A stretch of 64,000 nt of DNA from assembly GCA_023053545.1 (NCBI GenBank), contig JAKZAN010000001.1, positions 12,974,024 through 13,038,023 on the forward strand. Reading direction: 5' to 3'. A program made the position numbers and the translations under genes. This document shows positions 27,820 to 56,914 of the stretch, one piece after another. The stretch comes from Lepidurus packardi. Lineage: Eukaryota; Arthropoda; Branchiopoda; Notostraca; Triopsidae. Position 1 is the stretch's first letter; the number at the start of each line of letters is the position of its first letter. The notes below the pieces were generated by a model that had not been told where the DNA came from, made no database searches, and was given only the letters and a program-made list of their open reading frames with translations.

Positions 27820-29501
27820 GCTTCCATGTATCTCTATGCAGCAAATCGTATTCAAAGGATCCTATCAGGATGCTAAAAACATGCACATGCTAGCCTGTTG
27901 CATGTAATATGCTAACTAAGGTACCGATCTATTTTTTTATTTACTTTTTTAACAGAAGGTCACGCTTGGATGACAATCCCAAATATCGTTCTTCCTGCTT
28001 TTTCTCGACAGCGCTTATAACTCTGGGAGTCATGCATACCGGTGTCGTCGACACTCGTACCCAAGAACCCCGGTCACGCGCAAAAAAATGGGGTCACTTA
28101 ATAACAGCGTCCCAAGAGTCGCGACTTTGCTCTAGATTGAAAAGTAACCATCAACTTTTGAACTCGCTAAAGGGGTTAAAGAAAAGCAAAACTTGTTTGC
28201 GCAGTGGTGAGTGCTCCTCCAAGCGGTTTTAGAAAGTGCGACTGTGGAGGAGCTTAAAAATTTGGCTTGATTAAAAAAGATAACTTTAGAGCAACAGCCA
28301 AATCTCTTTAGATTCAAGGTCGGTTTTGGGGAATGCGAAAACAACTTTCTACTTTCGAGGTTATTTATTTGCAAGGTGGCCGTAGGGGGGTGAGAATACG
28401 TGGTAAACAAGTTGTTGGCCATTTTAGACCGGACACTTTTCCTTAGGCTTTCTTTTCCTATACTTCCTATGTTCGCTAGCTCAAAGGTGAGCCAAAAACC
28501 AAATCTTCGGTCCAAAAAGGATTCCTTCCCTAACCCCCAGTCCCCCTTTTCCCTTTTATACTGCCCAAAGCCAAGCCTAACCGTCCTCGTATTTGCTTAC
28601 GAAGCCTACTCAACTCTTTTACCAAATAACAAGCCTGTATAGGCTGTTGTGTGCGTCTCGTCTTGCCTACTGGATAGTTTCGAAAAATTGTAAAAAATAA
28701 ATAAAAATGAATTCCTTTCTAGAATTGAAACTGGTAACCGGAATTGCTGGGGAAAAAAGGGAATAAAAAGGAAAAGCTATCCCGCAAGTAAACTGAAATT
28801 CGCACTTTTTTCGGCTCAGTGGGTTCTCTGACGTGGGTAAAGAGTAAAATGGGTGTCACTCGTTAACCTTTCCGATAGCCATAAACTCTTTTTGTTTTAT
28901 TTGTCTCGCTTTGGAGGTTGAAAGGAGGCGTTCTATGGTCAACGAGAAAAGCAACAAGCCGTTGACCAAAGCTCAGGTTATTCGATATAAATGAAACCTT
29001 ACCCAACAAATGTATCAAAAGTAGATACGAACTTACATTAGTCTTAAGAGAAAGATAGAGACAGAAAAAAGAAAGATTGGACGCAAAGCTAAACGCCTTT
29101 TTGCACGTTCTTATCTATGACGTGTTCCCCATGGAAGTTTCGCTCGGGTGCTTGGGGACGTACCGCATGAACCCGGCCACTTGTTGCCAAATGCGCGTGC
29201 AGGCGAACGAATCCCCTCCAATTCCCGTATTAAATACGATATTTCTTCCACGTGGAGTTCGGTAATACAATCCGGGTAACACAAGTGTTTTGCAGCTTTT
29301 TAACTTGCCCGACCTCGTCTACTTTCAACTTGCCGGGACCTGTGACGTGCATAAACAGCGCACTTGTTTGTTTTTTTGGATTGGCTAAGAAGTTGACCTT
29401 TATCTAAGGTTTAAAAGGGCACAAAGCCTCCAAAACGCTCCGTATTAAGACTGGGATGGATTTTCTATTATCAAGTCTACATAATCCAAGTATACACCTA
29501 A
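27820..29501. other. Intergenic, nothing recognised
   Basis: No gene or repeat recognised in this stretch. Confidence 0.4.
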
Positions 29502-29618
29502 GAATAATGAGCTTTATTCCCAAAAATTCTTTTCAACAGCCGTTCACAAGTTATTCGCCAGCACAACTTAGGGTTAGGACCACGTTGACGTCACAGTCGT
29601 GCTCGCGGGCTCGCAAGC
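29502..29618. repeat. Dispersed repeat, copy 1 (about 117 bp)
   Basis: About 90 percent like 31744-31861 by eye: GAATAATGA.CTTTATTCC, ACAGCCGTT.ACAAGTTATTCGC, then a nearly identical stretch GGGTTAGGACCACGTTGACG and TCACAGTCGTGCTCGCG. It contains the palindrome TGACGTCA. On the minus strand it ends with GGAATAAAG, which could be a retroelement polyadenylation region; the family was not identified. Confidence 0.75.
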
Positions 29619-31743
29619 GTTCTGTTACCACATTACCACGGTTACTGTGCATTCCCAAGCTTAAAGTAGGTAAACAAAGCTCCAGACGTCTGTGACGTGA
29701 AACCCACCTGACTTTTTCAGGAAACTTTCCTTCTACTGTTTAATTACTGCCAAAAGCGTAATTACTGCTTTGTGATTGATGTAAAGAAACATAAAACCTA
29801 TTTTTTTTTTTACTTTCTTAAGACAAAGCTGTTTCTGGGTGGCAGATTGCGTTTTAAACACGAAGCTATTTTGTTTCTCTCCTTCCCCTATCGTTCCTTC
29901 CCTGCCTTTATTTTTCTACTCCCGCCCAAAGACATATATATATCTGCACCTGCGCATATCTTTTTCCTAACGAATCTTTATACAGCATTTCCCCAACACA
30001 GATACGTTTCCAAACGGTTCTAAAAATAACTCGCCTGTTTCTTCCCATCATTAGCTGGTAACCCGAGAATCGTGGAATGAAGAGGTGCAGACTTTTGGGC
30101 AAGCTTTTGGGTGTGAAACACTTTGAAGTTATATAAGCATGACATGGAGAAATTACCCTAACGCGTATGAAGGGAGAATTACAAGTGTGTGCAACAGTTG
30201 GTTATTAATTTTTCTTCAGTAATAACTTGGCGCTTCCAAACCACTCAAACATTTATAAACTTAATTACGGGCTCGTTTTAAACGAAACTCTCTTCTAGAT
30301 TTTTTTGTCTCTAAACCCTAAACAAACATGACGACAGTAGACGTTTACGTTCGCTGTGTTTAAAATCTTTTTGTAACAGGAGCCTATTTTAACTTTAAGT
30401 GATCAATCATGTGGAAATAAAATAGCCTCTAATCCCGCAATGATGAACGATCAACTCGTCCCTGACTACATTGCTTTGCTTATTTAAAAAAAAAAAAATC
30501 CTCCAGGCTCCAAGCCGTTGGACATTTCAAAAGTTGAACTTGAAACAGCCAGTCCGGTTTGCACTGCGTTTGGTGGTATTGACAGGTTAGCGCGACAGGA
30601 CGATATACGCGAATCTCGGTCACGTAATTTCAATGAATCCACATCCCTTACAATGTCAAAGTCGATTTATATATGTACAATAATGCCTCTATAAACTAGT
30701 TCCCAATCTTTGTGATCGAATGACTAATTAATCCTTCACTGGCTTACCAAATAACGTAAGACCGTAACTTCGGCTAATAAAAGTTCATGGAAACAAAGCA
30801 AGATTTCTTTTTTCTTTTTGCTTCACTTAGTTCCATGTTATAAAGCTAAGGGAAACCACGTAAAGAAGGGATAGTCTGACAACTGTAACGGTAATGGAAA
30901 TGGAAAATGGTAGTACAGGACAGGACGTCCCATTAGTTACCGTCAAATGATGCTCACATGTAAAAGCAGCAGATGCCCATACATAAGCATATCCCAAAGC
31001 CTTTTCTTCTTCTCGACTGTACGTTGATAAGCGTCCCTTTGGTCTCCACCATCTTTAAAAGGCTTCTTGACATACGTCCAACTCTCAAGTAACTAACTAA
31101 AGGGAGTGTGTATGTGGATAGCAACAACTTTTTTTCCAAAAGAGTTCCCCTTGACAAGGCAACAATACCATATGTCACTCGGACGACTTACACCGACCCC
31201 TTCAACGAGAAAACAAATCCCTTATCTGCATCTTCTCCTCACCATACATACAACTGTCGGGTCGACGAGAACTCATTTGGTCTGGTAATAATGTGTGCTA
31301 CAAGAATCCAAAAACCTCATTTCCCCCAAAGAAGCTGTTGCGAAGCAAAGGGCTTAACAAACTTTTAAGTACTCGGGACTTGAAGTAAGATCCAGCCCCT
31401 ACATACTACCCCTCCCCGCCCCACCCTTAAGCCCCCTAAATAAGAACTCTCCTCCAAATATATTTCCCTTCTATTCATTTATCTTCCAAACGCCAGATAA
31501 GCGGCTGGTGCACAACCAGAAAGCAGTTAGCGCTCTTCTCGTCTTTTTTACACATTCTCATCCATTTCACACTGCATGTATTGTACTGTACTGTGCTATA
31601 CAAGTAACCTTAGACTCAGAACACGTTGTTTACAAGCAAACTCTCCCCAACAATGCCAAAAATACATAAAAAAAAAAATTACCATGTTTCCTTCTTCTTT
31701 TATTTAAGACCATGGTGCACTGCAAGTAGTAAATAATTTTCTA
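29619..31743. other. Intergenic, nothing recognised
   Basis: No recognisable gene. Short frames such as 31108-31368 lack motifs. Confidence 0.4.
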
Positions 31744-31861
31744 GGAATAATGAACTTTATTCCAAAAGATTATTTTCCACAGCCGTTTACAAGTTATTCG
31801 CAAGCACAACTTAGGGTTAGGACCACGTTGACGTCACAGTCGTGCTCGCGGACTCGCAAGG
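31744..31861. repeat. Dispersed repeat, copy 2 (about 118 bp)
   Basis: Second copy of the repeat at 29502-29618, same orientation. It abuts the foldback element that starts at 31861, so the right edge may be truncated by that insertion. Confidence 0.75.
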
Positions 31862-32143
31862 GTACGAGATGATTTACTACACTATCAGTTCATTACAGGT
31901 CAAATTTCAACACCCTTCATCAAGCCTAGACAATTCACTACAAACGACATGCCATTTCGAGCTAGACAAGGTCAGGTTAGGTTTAGGTTAGTTAGGTAAG
32001 GTTAAAAATCACGTGATATTGTCTAGCTCTAGATGGCATACCATTGTAGTGAAATGACATTGTTGTGACTTTGTCGAGGCTTACTTAAGGGTGCTGAAAG
32101 CTGCCCTGTAGTGAATTGACAGTGTCGTGAATCATCGCTTACC
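31861..32143. mobile_element. Foldback element, about 283 bp
   Basis: The left arm (from GGTACGAGATGATTTACTAC) and the right arm (ending AATCATCGCTTACC) are reverse complements over about 110 bases with substitutions: GATGATT.AC.ACACT.TCA.TTCA, TACAGG.CA..TTTCA, then AGCCT.GACAA and ATGCCAT. The loop carries TTAGG-like units (AGGTTAGGTTTAGGTTAG). No target duplication was settled. Confidence 0.75.
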
Positions 32144-34001
32144 CCTGACCTCATACCCCTATATCACGAGAATGCAGCAACTTTAATCAAAACTGGAAAC
32201 ACATATTTACGAGAAATTTAACGATATAATTCGATTTTTTAAATATCAAATAAAAAAATCTAGTGTATTAGGGATTTTTCATTTTTATGTATGATTTATT
32301 TAAGAAGTTCAAAACTTGGAATTCTACGCAATAAATTTACGGAAAAAGATACTAATGTAGCCCTTCGTTACGCAATAGATTTATTACTTCCCGTTCATTA
32401 CTGGCACAATACGGTTTACTTATATTGCATAAAATTATATGGATTATACTTAAAGATTATATTTATAAGTGATGTGGATTATATTTATAAGTTATATAGA
32501 CTATATGGCATAGAGTTTTTTAATCCCTTTTGCCATGTTGTAGGGCCAAAGGGTTCCAGTTCACCGCGGCCTATAAGCTTAAAAGTCTAAAAACCTTCAA
32601 GTTTCTTAAATTCCGCATTTTTTCTTACCTTCAGTTCTGGAACGCAGTTAATGTTTATGCTCAAGCTTTTCGTGTTCCAAACCTAATCTTGCAAACCCCA
32701 TTGTAAAGGTGTAACTTTTTTGTGTCTTTTTGTGACGTCTAAAGTTCACCAGGTACACGAAGCTTGTTGTGCCAAGCTCTATCCCATGTCATCTCGTCAA
32801 CCGATTATGTTTAAAAACCCGTTACTGGCCCACCAAAATATTATCCTTCAATACGGCCAGCAGCACATTCGATTTCTTGTTTTACTGGTCTAACGAGTAG
32901 GGCCCCTAGACTAGAATCTTGGATTGCGCAACAACCCCTCTTCCAAAAATAGAAAAACGCTCCGAAACGATCCCCACCTAGAAAGACAGCTTTCTTTTAC
33001 CTGCCTCTTGCTTCTCGAAATTCCTGTTCAGCAACACGTGTTCCGGTGCGAAAAAAAAGCTTCTTCGTCTTCGGAATGGCTTTTCCACTATCTTTGTTCG
33101 CGCTTTTCTCCAGCCATCTGGAAAGAATGAAGGTCGAATCAACAGGTAAGTAGTGTCGTGTTCGATTCTACACATACGCACGGGAGGGGGGGAGAGGTAA
33201 GGGGAGAGTCGCAGCACCCGACCCCAGAATAGTCAAGTCACCTAAATCAATGGAAAATGCGCAATGTTTCTCGAAGCCTGGCTGACCGCATACTAGCGAC
33301 TTTATGTATTGCCCAGTTGAATGAGTGGACAAAGTCTGTTTTCAGTTTCCAGCTAGGTTGCAGTGCCGCATACGTAAGCGAGTGTAAACGTGGCGAAAAA
33401 ATGTTTCATCCTTCCCCTTTCCAACGTCTATGCGCTTTACTCATCACTGGCGCAGTATAATATCGTTGTCTCTCTCTTCTCTCTCTCCAAAAACTTTCCT
33501 CGCATGGAAGTAAACATTTTCGGGACTTTTTTGGGGGCTTGGACTAATACCAAAATCCAAAAATAGCTCGTGGGTTGGGTTTTATGGCCATCAACTTGGC
33601 TGTGCCTGCCCTTTACTAACGCTAACACCCGAGCATTCCTTCTCCACTTTTCTCAAACAACCACTTTGCATATACACCGTCTGGGCTCTCGTGTGTGTGC
33701 GCTCAACAAGTCAATAGCAGCGCAAAAAACTTGCATTGCAAGCTAAGAAACGCAGAGCGAGAAAGAAAAATGCTTTGGAACTTTCCCTTCCTGTAATTTC
33801 TTGAATACAGGATTTTTTCGGATCCGGGAAATGGGAAATAAATCAATTTTGGTACAGTTCAAGTTTATGCTTTTACGGCCAGACTATTTTGCTCATTTTA
33901 TCCAAATGTTTAGGCCTAATGTACCGACAAAAGCCTCTTCTCTCTCTCTCTCTCTCTGAAAGAGGGAAGATATAGAGAAGATATAGCGAACATACAGAAT
34001 A
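32144..34001. other. Intergenic, nothing recognised; (CT)n near 33940-33957
   Basis: A CT microsatellite is followed by purine-rich sequence with two close copies of AGATATAG, just before Tigger copy 2. No gene recognised. Confidence 0.45.
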
Positions 34002-35167
34002 CTCTAGATGCCGCTTATGTGATCACGTTTGTAAGTGAACATTAATTCTATTAAGGCTCCCGTATACCTTATCTTATTGATGCGAAACAGTCACAGATGG
34101 CATCAATGTTTGTTATTGTTTTCGCCAAAGCCTTGCGTAAGAAAGTAATAAAAGAAATATGATAGCAAATGGCCAGCTTGTTTTGCTTCTGAAAAGTATG
34201 GTTTGTCAACACAGTTTCCTGTAGCAGCGCAATGTCCCAAATCAAGTCGTCGAACTTTTGGAACAAGATTTCTCAAAAATTATGAAATCTACTGGTTTCC
34301 TTACAAAGTTGTTCCGAAATGTTCCAGGCTAACCGCCCACAACCAGCTAAGGTATACGGGAGCATTAAGCGGAGATTCTAACAACCGAAAATCGGAAATA
34401 TGCAATAGAATGCAACGATTCATCGACGCGTGAAACGAACTGGCTTGTTTAAACCAAAGAAACAAAGCATCCTCTACTTCTTTATGCTTTCCCACATGTT
34501 TCCGTTTTCTTGATTTACTACACGCAATGTTGTTTATTTCGTAACAATTTGCCAACAATTTTGATAGGGATGATTGCCCGCTTCCCTTTGTGGCAAATCT
34601 TTTAAATCTAACTTGTCACAAGTTTCACTGAGCCGTAACTTCTCTTTTACGTTTAAATCAACTCTTTTCTTGTTCGTCCCATTTTTATATAGCCACACGT
34701 CTAAAACACAACTAACACTGCGCCTTTTAAGCACACTCCTACGCGTAGGTAGGGTTTTCAACACGATATCCCTTCTAATTTTCACGGTCAATTAAAGGAA
34801 CTGGTTCACTTTTGTATTCCTTATTATATTCATTGTAATTGTATTCATTTGAATAACTTGCTCAGTTAATTGACTGGGGAGTTTATAAGCGAATTCCCCC
34901 TAAGCGTAACAGTAGGCTGGAATGACAGGATTGATCAAAACGCCGTAAAAGCAATGTCATTGGTTAATAGGCAAAGTCCATGTAGCAGTCACTACTGTAG
35001 TTTCATTACTGTACTGCGAAGAATCTTTTGAAATTGATTCTAATATCCGAACGTGTGATTCTAGTGACCCGACTGAATTTGAATCATTTTTAATCGGTCC
35101 TTTAAGATTTGCTCCCATAAAGCGGCTGATTCTAATAACCACTGATCCCAATAAGCGGCATTTACTG
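34002..35167 (-). mobile_element. Tigger/pogo-like element remnant, copy 2 (interrupted)
   Basis: Ends ..AGATGCCGCTTATGTGATC and AATAAGCGGCATTTACTG, the latter followed by TA. Minus-strand remnants read VDLNVKEKLRLSETCDKLDL with DLPQRE (pogo helix-turn-helix) and further along KHKEVEDALFLWFKQASSF (CENP-B type second DNA-binding fold). The catalytic domain is missing and stops are present. A 310-bp MITE plus its 4-base duplication sits inside near the left end; without it the element is about 852 bp, like copies 1 and 3. Confidence 0.85.
34055..34364. mobile_element. TTAA-flanked MITE, copy B (310 bp), nested in Tigger copy 2
   Basis: Exact TTAA at 34051-34054 and 34365-34368. Termini are GGCTCCCGTATACCTTA and TAAGGTATACGGGAGCA. 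The same site in Tigger copies 1 and 3 has a single TTAA (ATTCTRTTAAGCGGAG), which defines both the insertion and the duplication. Confidence 0.93.
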
Positions 35168-38100
35168 TAAGATATAGAGAACATAGCTAAAGGGACTTTC
35201 ACCATATACCTTTTCCATATAAAACAAAATCCCTCTTGGTGTGCCTCAAAGATGGTGGATGTATCCACCACCTTTGCACCGCGTTCCCCAAAGCTTATTT
35301 CTTTCCTAATCTCAATCAAATGATTTCAGTTTGGGGCGTGATAAAAGCACGAGAGCGATAAAAAAAATAAGGTTGAAGGTATCTAGAAAAGATTCTTTTT
35401 CCGAGTTGCTATGTAAGAGTGAGGCCTCATGTTTTAAGTTATGGGGCTATTTACGTTAACCAAAGCTGCCAGAGCGTTACGGAAAGATTAGTTGACCGAT
35501 TTCAATGTCTGTGAGTAAAAGAACATCGTCCAGCGATACGCAACACGTAATTGTCCAAGCTAGGCTATAATCGCCTTTTCATTTTCCCTGTCCACGTTGG
35601 AATGGTCAGTTCAAAAAGAGATAAGGGAACTATTTTCTTACGAGTGTTGTCCCTTTCCTTCCAATGTTCCAAAGATAACAGCAATGGGAATCCCTGCGCG
35701 TTTTTCTCGCCTATTTCCAAATGCTCTGTTGAGACCAGCTACTTTCAAGTAGACGGCTGGCCTGTAATAGGCTGTCTCGATGATGGGGCATATTTTTACC
35801 AGACAAGCAACAAACTACTAACCATAGAAAATCGCCTCTGGTCACAAAAGATAAAGTTCCTTAGGCCAGGGGCTCTTTGCTACGGCTTCGTGCCCTTCGT
35901 AATATAAGGCAGGTGATATAAATTTTCCAAATATATCGTCCAAAGGTCATATCAAACGATCCCGCAAACCGTTTTTCTTTTCTTAATTTCTTTTTTGGTT
36001 TCCCTTACATCAATTGCCGCTTATTTCTCCCCCTCCAATGCTCGAATAATATGCAAACTTACATGACAAAAAAGTCCATGATGACAGAAGCGAACAGCAA
36101 GTTTGCAACAAGTTACGACAAGTCAAATTGCGGCATAGCAACACCATAAGAATGTACATAGGAGAGCTACACAAACGCCATATACCTCGTCTTTTGTTAC
36201 GTAAACTGAATGCTGCTGCACGAGAAGCGGAAATTGTGACTCAGCAATTATGCTTTTTATCTATCACACTCCCAAAATAGCAACCGAGGGTTTACGGTTC
36301 ACGTTAAGCCCTAAGGAACGTTGAAAAGGACAAAGAACCAAGCAAAATTTTCAATTCTTCAATATTTCAATTCTTGACCATTGCAAATCCTGAATGTTTC
36401 CATTCTTGAATTTTTAAATTCTTGAATGTTGCGGAGCGCGGAAGCTATGATTGTTTACGATTTGAACGCCTTTGCTCCATCGACAGACTTCATAAAAAGC
36501 ACAGTTTAATTCCTTTAGTGCAATTAGGGAGTATAACAAGACATGCACAGAGCGGAATGTTGGGAAGATCTGACAGACTCGGAATTGTGACTAATAGACC
36601 GAGTAGAAAGACTCGCTACAGGTGTTTGTATACTCTAAATGGGGTGAGGGGAATGAGAGCACTCGCTTAGTCCATAATTTCTTTTCTGGCGAACAAAAGC
36701 ACAAATATAGACTAGATTACGCGAGAGACTGCTTCTAAACAATCCGATTTTTAAAACTAGAGAGAGGTATATACACCACACGTGTACCAGGGAGACAACG
36801 AAAGGAAACTAGTAGGTTGTTCACCTGTTCTTACGTAATTAGGGAAGTGTTGTGGAGGACGTGATGTAATAGGCTGAGGTAAAGGTCGGACGTAATAGAC
36901 TCAGGCATACCTTGCGCAACAGCGGACTCAGTGATGCATAAAAAAACCCTAGGTTTTCGTATACAACAAACGACATAACGCTGAAAACCAGTTTTTCGGG
37001 ACTTCCTTGTGGGTTCAACGACAACTTTGATAATTCCGATAGGCCGGGTGTTATGAAATTACACCATATATTTTATACGACACCGGTTTTAACATTAATC
37101 AAATCCAATTAAAAAAAGCAACAAAGCTAACACAGTCGTAAAGGAAACAGGTCGACACGGAAAAAAACATGATAAACCAGTGCTTAAAATTGCACTTTGG
37201 AACCTGTCACGTGGTCCACGTATGACTTTCTGTAGCGTTTGCAAAACAAACCTGTTTTTTCTCAAGTTTAGATACGTTGAGGTAGCAAGTCTGGGTCGGT
37301 AACAACAACTCTGCACGTAGGCTGGCGGAAACGCGTAGCATAGAATCCCCTTCTGAGTGCTACCGTCGTACCAAACACAATTGCACACATTACGCATTGC
37401 CTTATTTAGACGTAGAGAACAAGCAAGCTTACCTTTACGGCTTTAGTAAGAATTCTCGGGAAGGGAAAAGTTTCGCAAAGGTCAGTTTCACACGTTTGGC
37501 GCTCCAACAAAAAAATAAAAATAATAATAACGAATTTCGTAGTTTCGGGTTTCGTAGTCAGTTGCAAGTTGCAGCATTTACTGATAGCGTGCAACGTTAA
37601 TCACCGTTCCAAAATTACATATTCACTACCTGTCAGTCAAGGAACACGAAAGCACTGTTAAGTTAAAAACTGTACTTATTATTCAAACTTAGGCTTAGGG
37701 AACGAAAGGAACTTTTGCTGAACAACCACGTCTTCCCTCCACGACTGTAAACAACAACCTGTCAACTAGACCACTGAACGGCGACTGATTCTGTGATTCG
37801 TCGGAGCAGGAAAGATGGCGGAACAGCCGCAATTCGAGAACTGCGACTGACTAAACGTTTGCAGAGAGAGTAACTATCATAACCATCAGGGAGCGAGACA
37901 GAATCCCAAGAAAGGCCAGGGGGATGAATGCAAGTTCTAGAAGATTTTTCTAAAGCTGTGCGATTGATTCAAGCGCACGACATCCAGACCAAGCGGTACT
38001 ATAATAAGACTTATAAAAATGGACCCATATGGGTCAGAAGAGAAAACCGGAATTTTCGACGGTAACGAGGGGTTATAGGAGCTCGGTAGAACCGTACAAC

Positions 38101-40544
38101 ATGAAAACCCGTTCGAGCTTGCCAAATCTGTTCCGGGCTAGTGCAAATAATTGGCGATCCCGCTACATGACCGCTGACCCCTTCCTGACCTAGTCGAATC
38201 CTAGAACCCTCCCACTGGCTCACCCTTTCGTGCACCTTATATGACCTGTTTGGGCTCTAAAGCGCTCCAAAGAGGTCAAGATAACAGTCCCGTTAAAAGA
38301 GTCGGATGTATACTACCATACACTCTTGGAATTTTCACAAAGCAAGCACAAAGCGACGAACGGTTCTTAGTTCCATCAAGCCGGACGGCTTTTCTATTTT
38401 TATGGCGATGTTTAAAGTGTATGCTTCATTTCACTAAGCCTGGGTAAAGTGCCAACAAGATCACTGGCTTTCTAAACAAGTAGCCTACCTACCGCTATTT
38501 AAAAACGTTTGCACTGGTCTCGCCTGCAAGCTGAAATTTTCGTGTATTGGCACCATGCATGGAATACCAAAGGATATCGAATAGTTGTCCCAAACGATCC
38601 TGTGTTGTTCAAGGTCCTTCGGCAATGAACTGACCATACGTAGAAATTACCACAAAGAACAAGGACTATTGTTAAAACAATAGTTTGTAGAGCTTCCCTC
38701 CTCCACCCTCATAAAGGGAAAACCCTTGTTTTGGTTTCCGGCTAAAATTTATCCAAGACTGTTTTTCCTATATTCAAAGCCCCGGCATTGCATAAAAATG
38801 TCCTAGCGGAATTTCCCACATGTTTATAAAGCCTCGGCTGAAGAAGAAGAAGAAGAAAGCCCCCTCTAGTCACTACCTGCCAAGAAGGTTCCCAAAGGTG
38901 GTTTAAACGATGGTCTAAAGCCCAAGGTATATAGTGTAATAAAAGATTTCCACGCAACTTCACGGTTTTCATAAGAACTTTAGCCAGAGAAACAAATCAA
39001 GTTCAATCATGACATCCCAACTAGTTTGAAGCGTTACCTAGAACACAACGAATTGTTCAAATTCGTTCCAAGAAATGCAGATTAACAATACTCGTTCTCT
39101 CCAGTGTGTTGTTCCCGATCTCCACGGGGTTTGCTTTGCTGCTCAAGTGCTGGTAGGATGTGCGCTTTGTTAGACGTTATGTGGGATTCCTACTGCAATG
39201 AGCAGGAAAAAAGGAAAAAACAAAATAAAATACCACGAAATTCTCACAACAAAGGCTGCAGCCATTATTTGGGTACTATAACGAATCGCTAAATTCAGCC
39301 CATGCAGCTGCACGAAATGGCGACAAGTACAACGGCACGCGTCCGCAGCCTTTGACTATTGGACGATTGCCCATTGTTTTTGCGGGATCAGGCCGGATAG
39401 CAATGCTGACCGTAAAGATATCTCGTTTCGCAACATCCGTTTCTCACATTTTGCAGGAAAGCTGTTATATTATGACCACTCGGCCGGCACTATCTTTGCA
39501 AAACGCTTTCTCCTGGATCTTTAACCTCGCTTCAGGTCTCCTATAAATGTCAGTCAGCAGCCAAACAACATTTTAATTCCCGCTCATGGTCAAATTAAAT
39601 GCGCGTGTAACTTCTTCCTTAAGCAATAAACCTTCACGATTTATAACGTCTTTTATTGTATAAAGCTGTCTGTGTCAAAGTCAAGGTGGAACTTAAGAAA
39701 AAAAGTATAATATTTTTCTTACAAACAAAAACTCACGCAATAATAACATGCCAAGGCAGTCCAACTCTTTCGACACATTACCTTGTCCTTCAAAAAAAGA
39801 AATACGGTTATTAAGTAAACGGATATCCTGCGGTTTTGGTGTAAAACGAATACAATACAAATGCTGAGAAAGGTGTCCTTTTGTAAAAAAATACAGATGA
39901 AAGAATTTCAAAAACAAATGCTAATTTTTATAAAACAATGAAATAACGTCATTTAGCCGTACACACACCACTTTGTTTTTGGCACCTGCTTAAATGAAGA
40001 AAGCGCGGCCGAATGCTTCTTTCGAAATTCCAATAGCGTGAGCAAGACAACAATCCAAATGGAAATTATTCCTAACACTACACGCCATCTAGTGTTAAAC
40101 TTGCAAAATGGTTCCTTGATTGTCATCACTTCCCGCTTCTTAAACATACCAAACAGGCCGGTTAAGAACCTCTTAAGGATGAAGGCCGATTTCAAAATTG
40201 TAGGCAACGAAAAAACGATAACGAGCTGCTCAACTTCACTCTTTCACTTAAAGAAGCTCCAAACATATAAGAGCAGCCGACAGGTTATAGCGTTCTTTTT
40301 TGTCCCTACCTCCTACCACACACATACAAAAACAATATGAGATCCACCCTTTTCATATTACAATGGCTGCTCCAGGCTCCTCTGTTTAATCTCATTTTCC
40401 TCTTGCTTAAGTTTCTTTGGTAACGCCTCAGCTCACCTTCACATCTTTCTCTCCGTTCTAAGAAAGTTAAGTCCTCCCCATGTTTGAAGCAACGCAAAAA
40501 GAAAAGAAAGTTAAGCAGGTAGGTAAGTGCTTTTGTTCGCATTT
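35168..40544. other. Gene-poor stretch, nothing recognised
   Basis: About 5.4 kb. The longest frame (35551-35907, 118 codons) begins at a plausible ATG but has no motif, family or splice context I recognise. The 3' UTR of MAGI on the minus strand occupies the right edge. Confidence 0.4.
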
Positions 40545-56102
<15,558 letters not shown>

Positions 56103-56914
56103 TTACTTGCTCCACACCATGGCCTTGTTATTAGTGGCAATTTTCGAACGCAACGTCTATGGTGGCTTTGACATAATCCTCTTAAGGAAAATAAGGTATA
56201 TGCGGCAGCTGCAATAACACTTTAGAGTCAGATAAAACTTAAGAGTCAAGAACGAAGAAGCCTTTCGAAGCTCTTAAACTTTTTTCTCTACATCAAGATA
56301 AGTTGTATAAGTTGGCAGGAGCTTTCTGATCTGATGAGCAGCGAAGCAAAGTACTGAGGTATACTATGGTCTCATAAGTATTTCCGTTGGGAAGGAAGTA
56401 CACAAAAAAGTTTGAATCGCGAAGCAACTTCCGTTGCGGATAAAGGAGCTTAGGTCAGAAGCTTTTTGGGAGATTTTAAGCAGGGCGACGCCATGCCTGA
56501 CGTTATGTTAACATTAGGGATGCCTCCAAGCAGTTGACACCTGGCCATCTTTAAATGTTTACAACATAGCGGGCACCTCTGACACATGCTTGATTGACCT
56601 TTGTATAGTGTGTGTATACAAACGCATGATAATTATTACAAGAAAGTCGAAGGGAGACACAAATAACGGTTACAAAAACACCCCACTTTACGCGTGGCAC
56701 CCACCCACTTGCCTATCCCTTTAGATTCATGACGTCACGCAGGTTACCAAACCTTCCATACAGGTGCGCTGTCTGCGGTTCCCACATCCAAACATGAGTG
56801 GCGCGAAAGGTCCAACTGCTTTTTTCTTTAGACCAGGAAACTGAAAGTCGAACGCCAGCTATGGCTAGTGTGCATGTGCGATGTTCTGCTTCTTTCGAGT
56901 AGGGCGCTCGTTCG

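Noticed and set aside
31974-32003. TTAGG-like units as a second telomeric array
   Set aside because: Only about 30 bases, in the loop of a foldback element.
35551-35907. 118-codon open frame on the plus strand
   Set aside because: No motif, no related frame nearby, no clear splice context; its length is compatible with chance in 64 kb.
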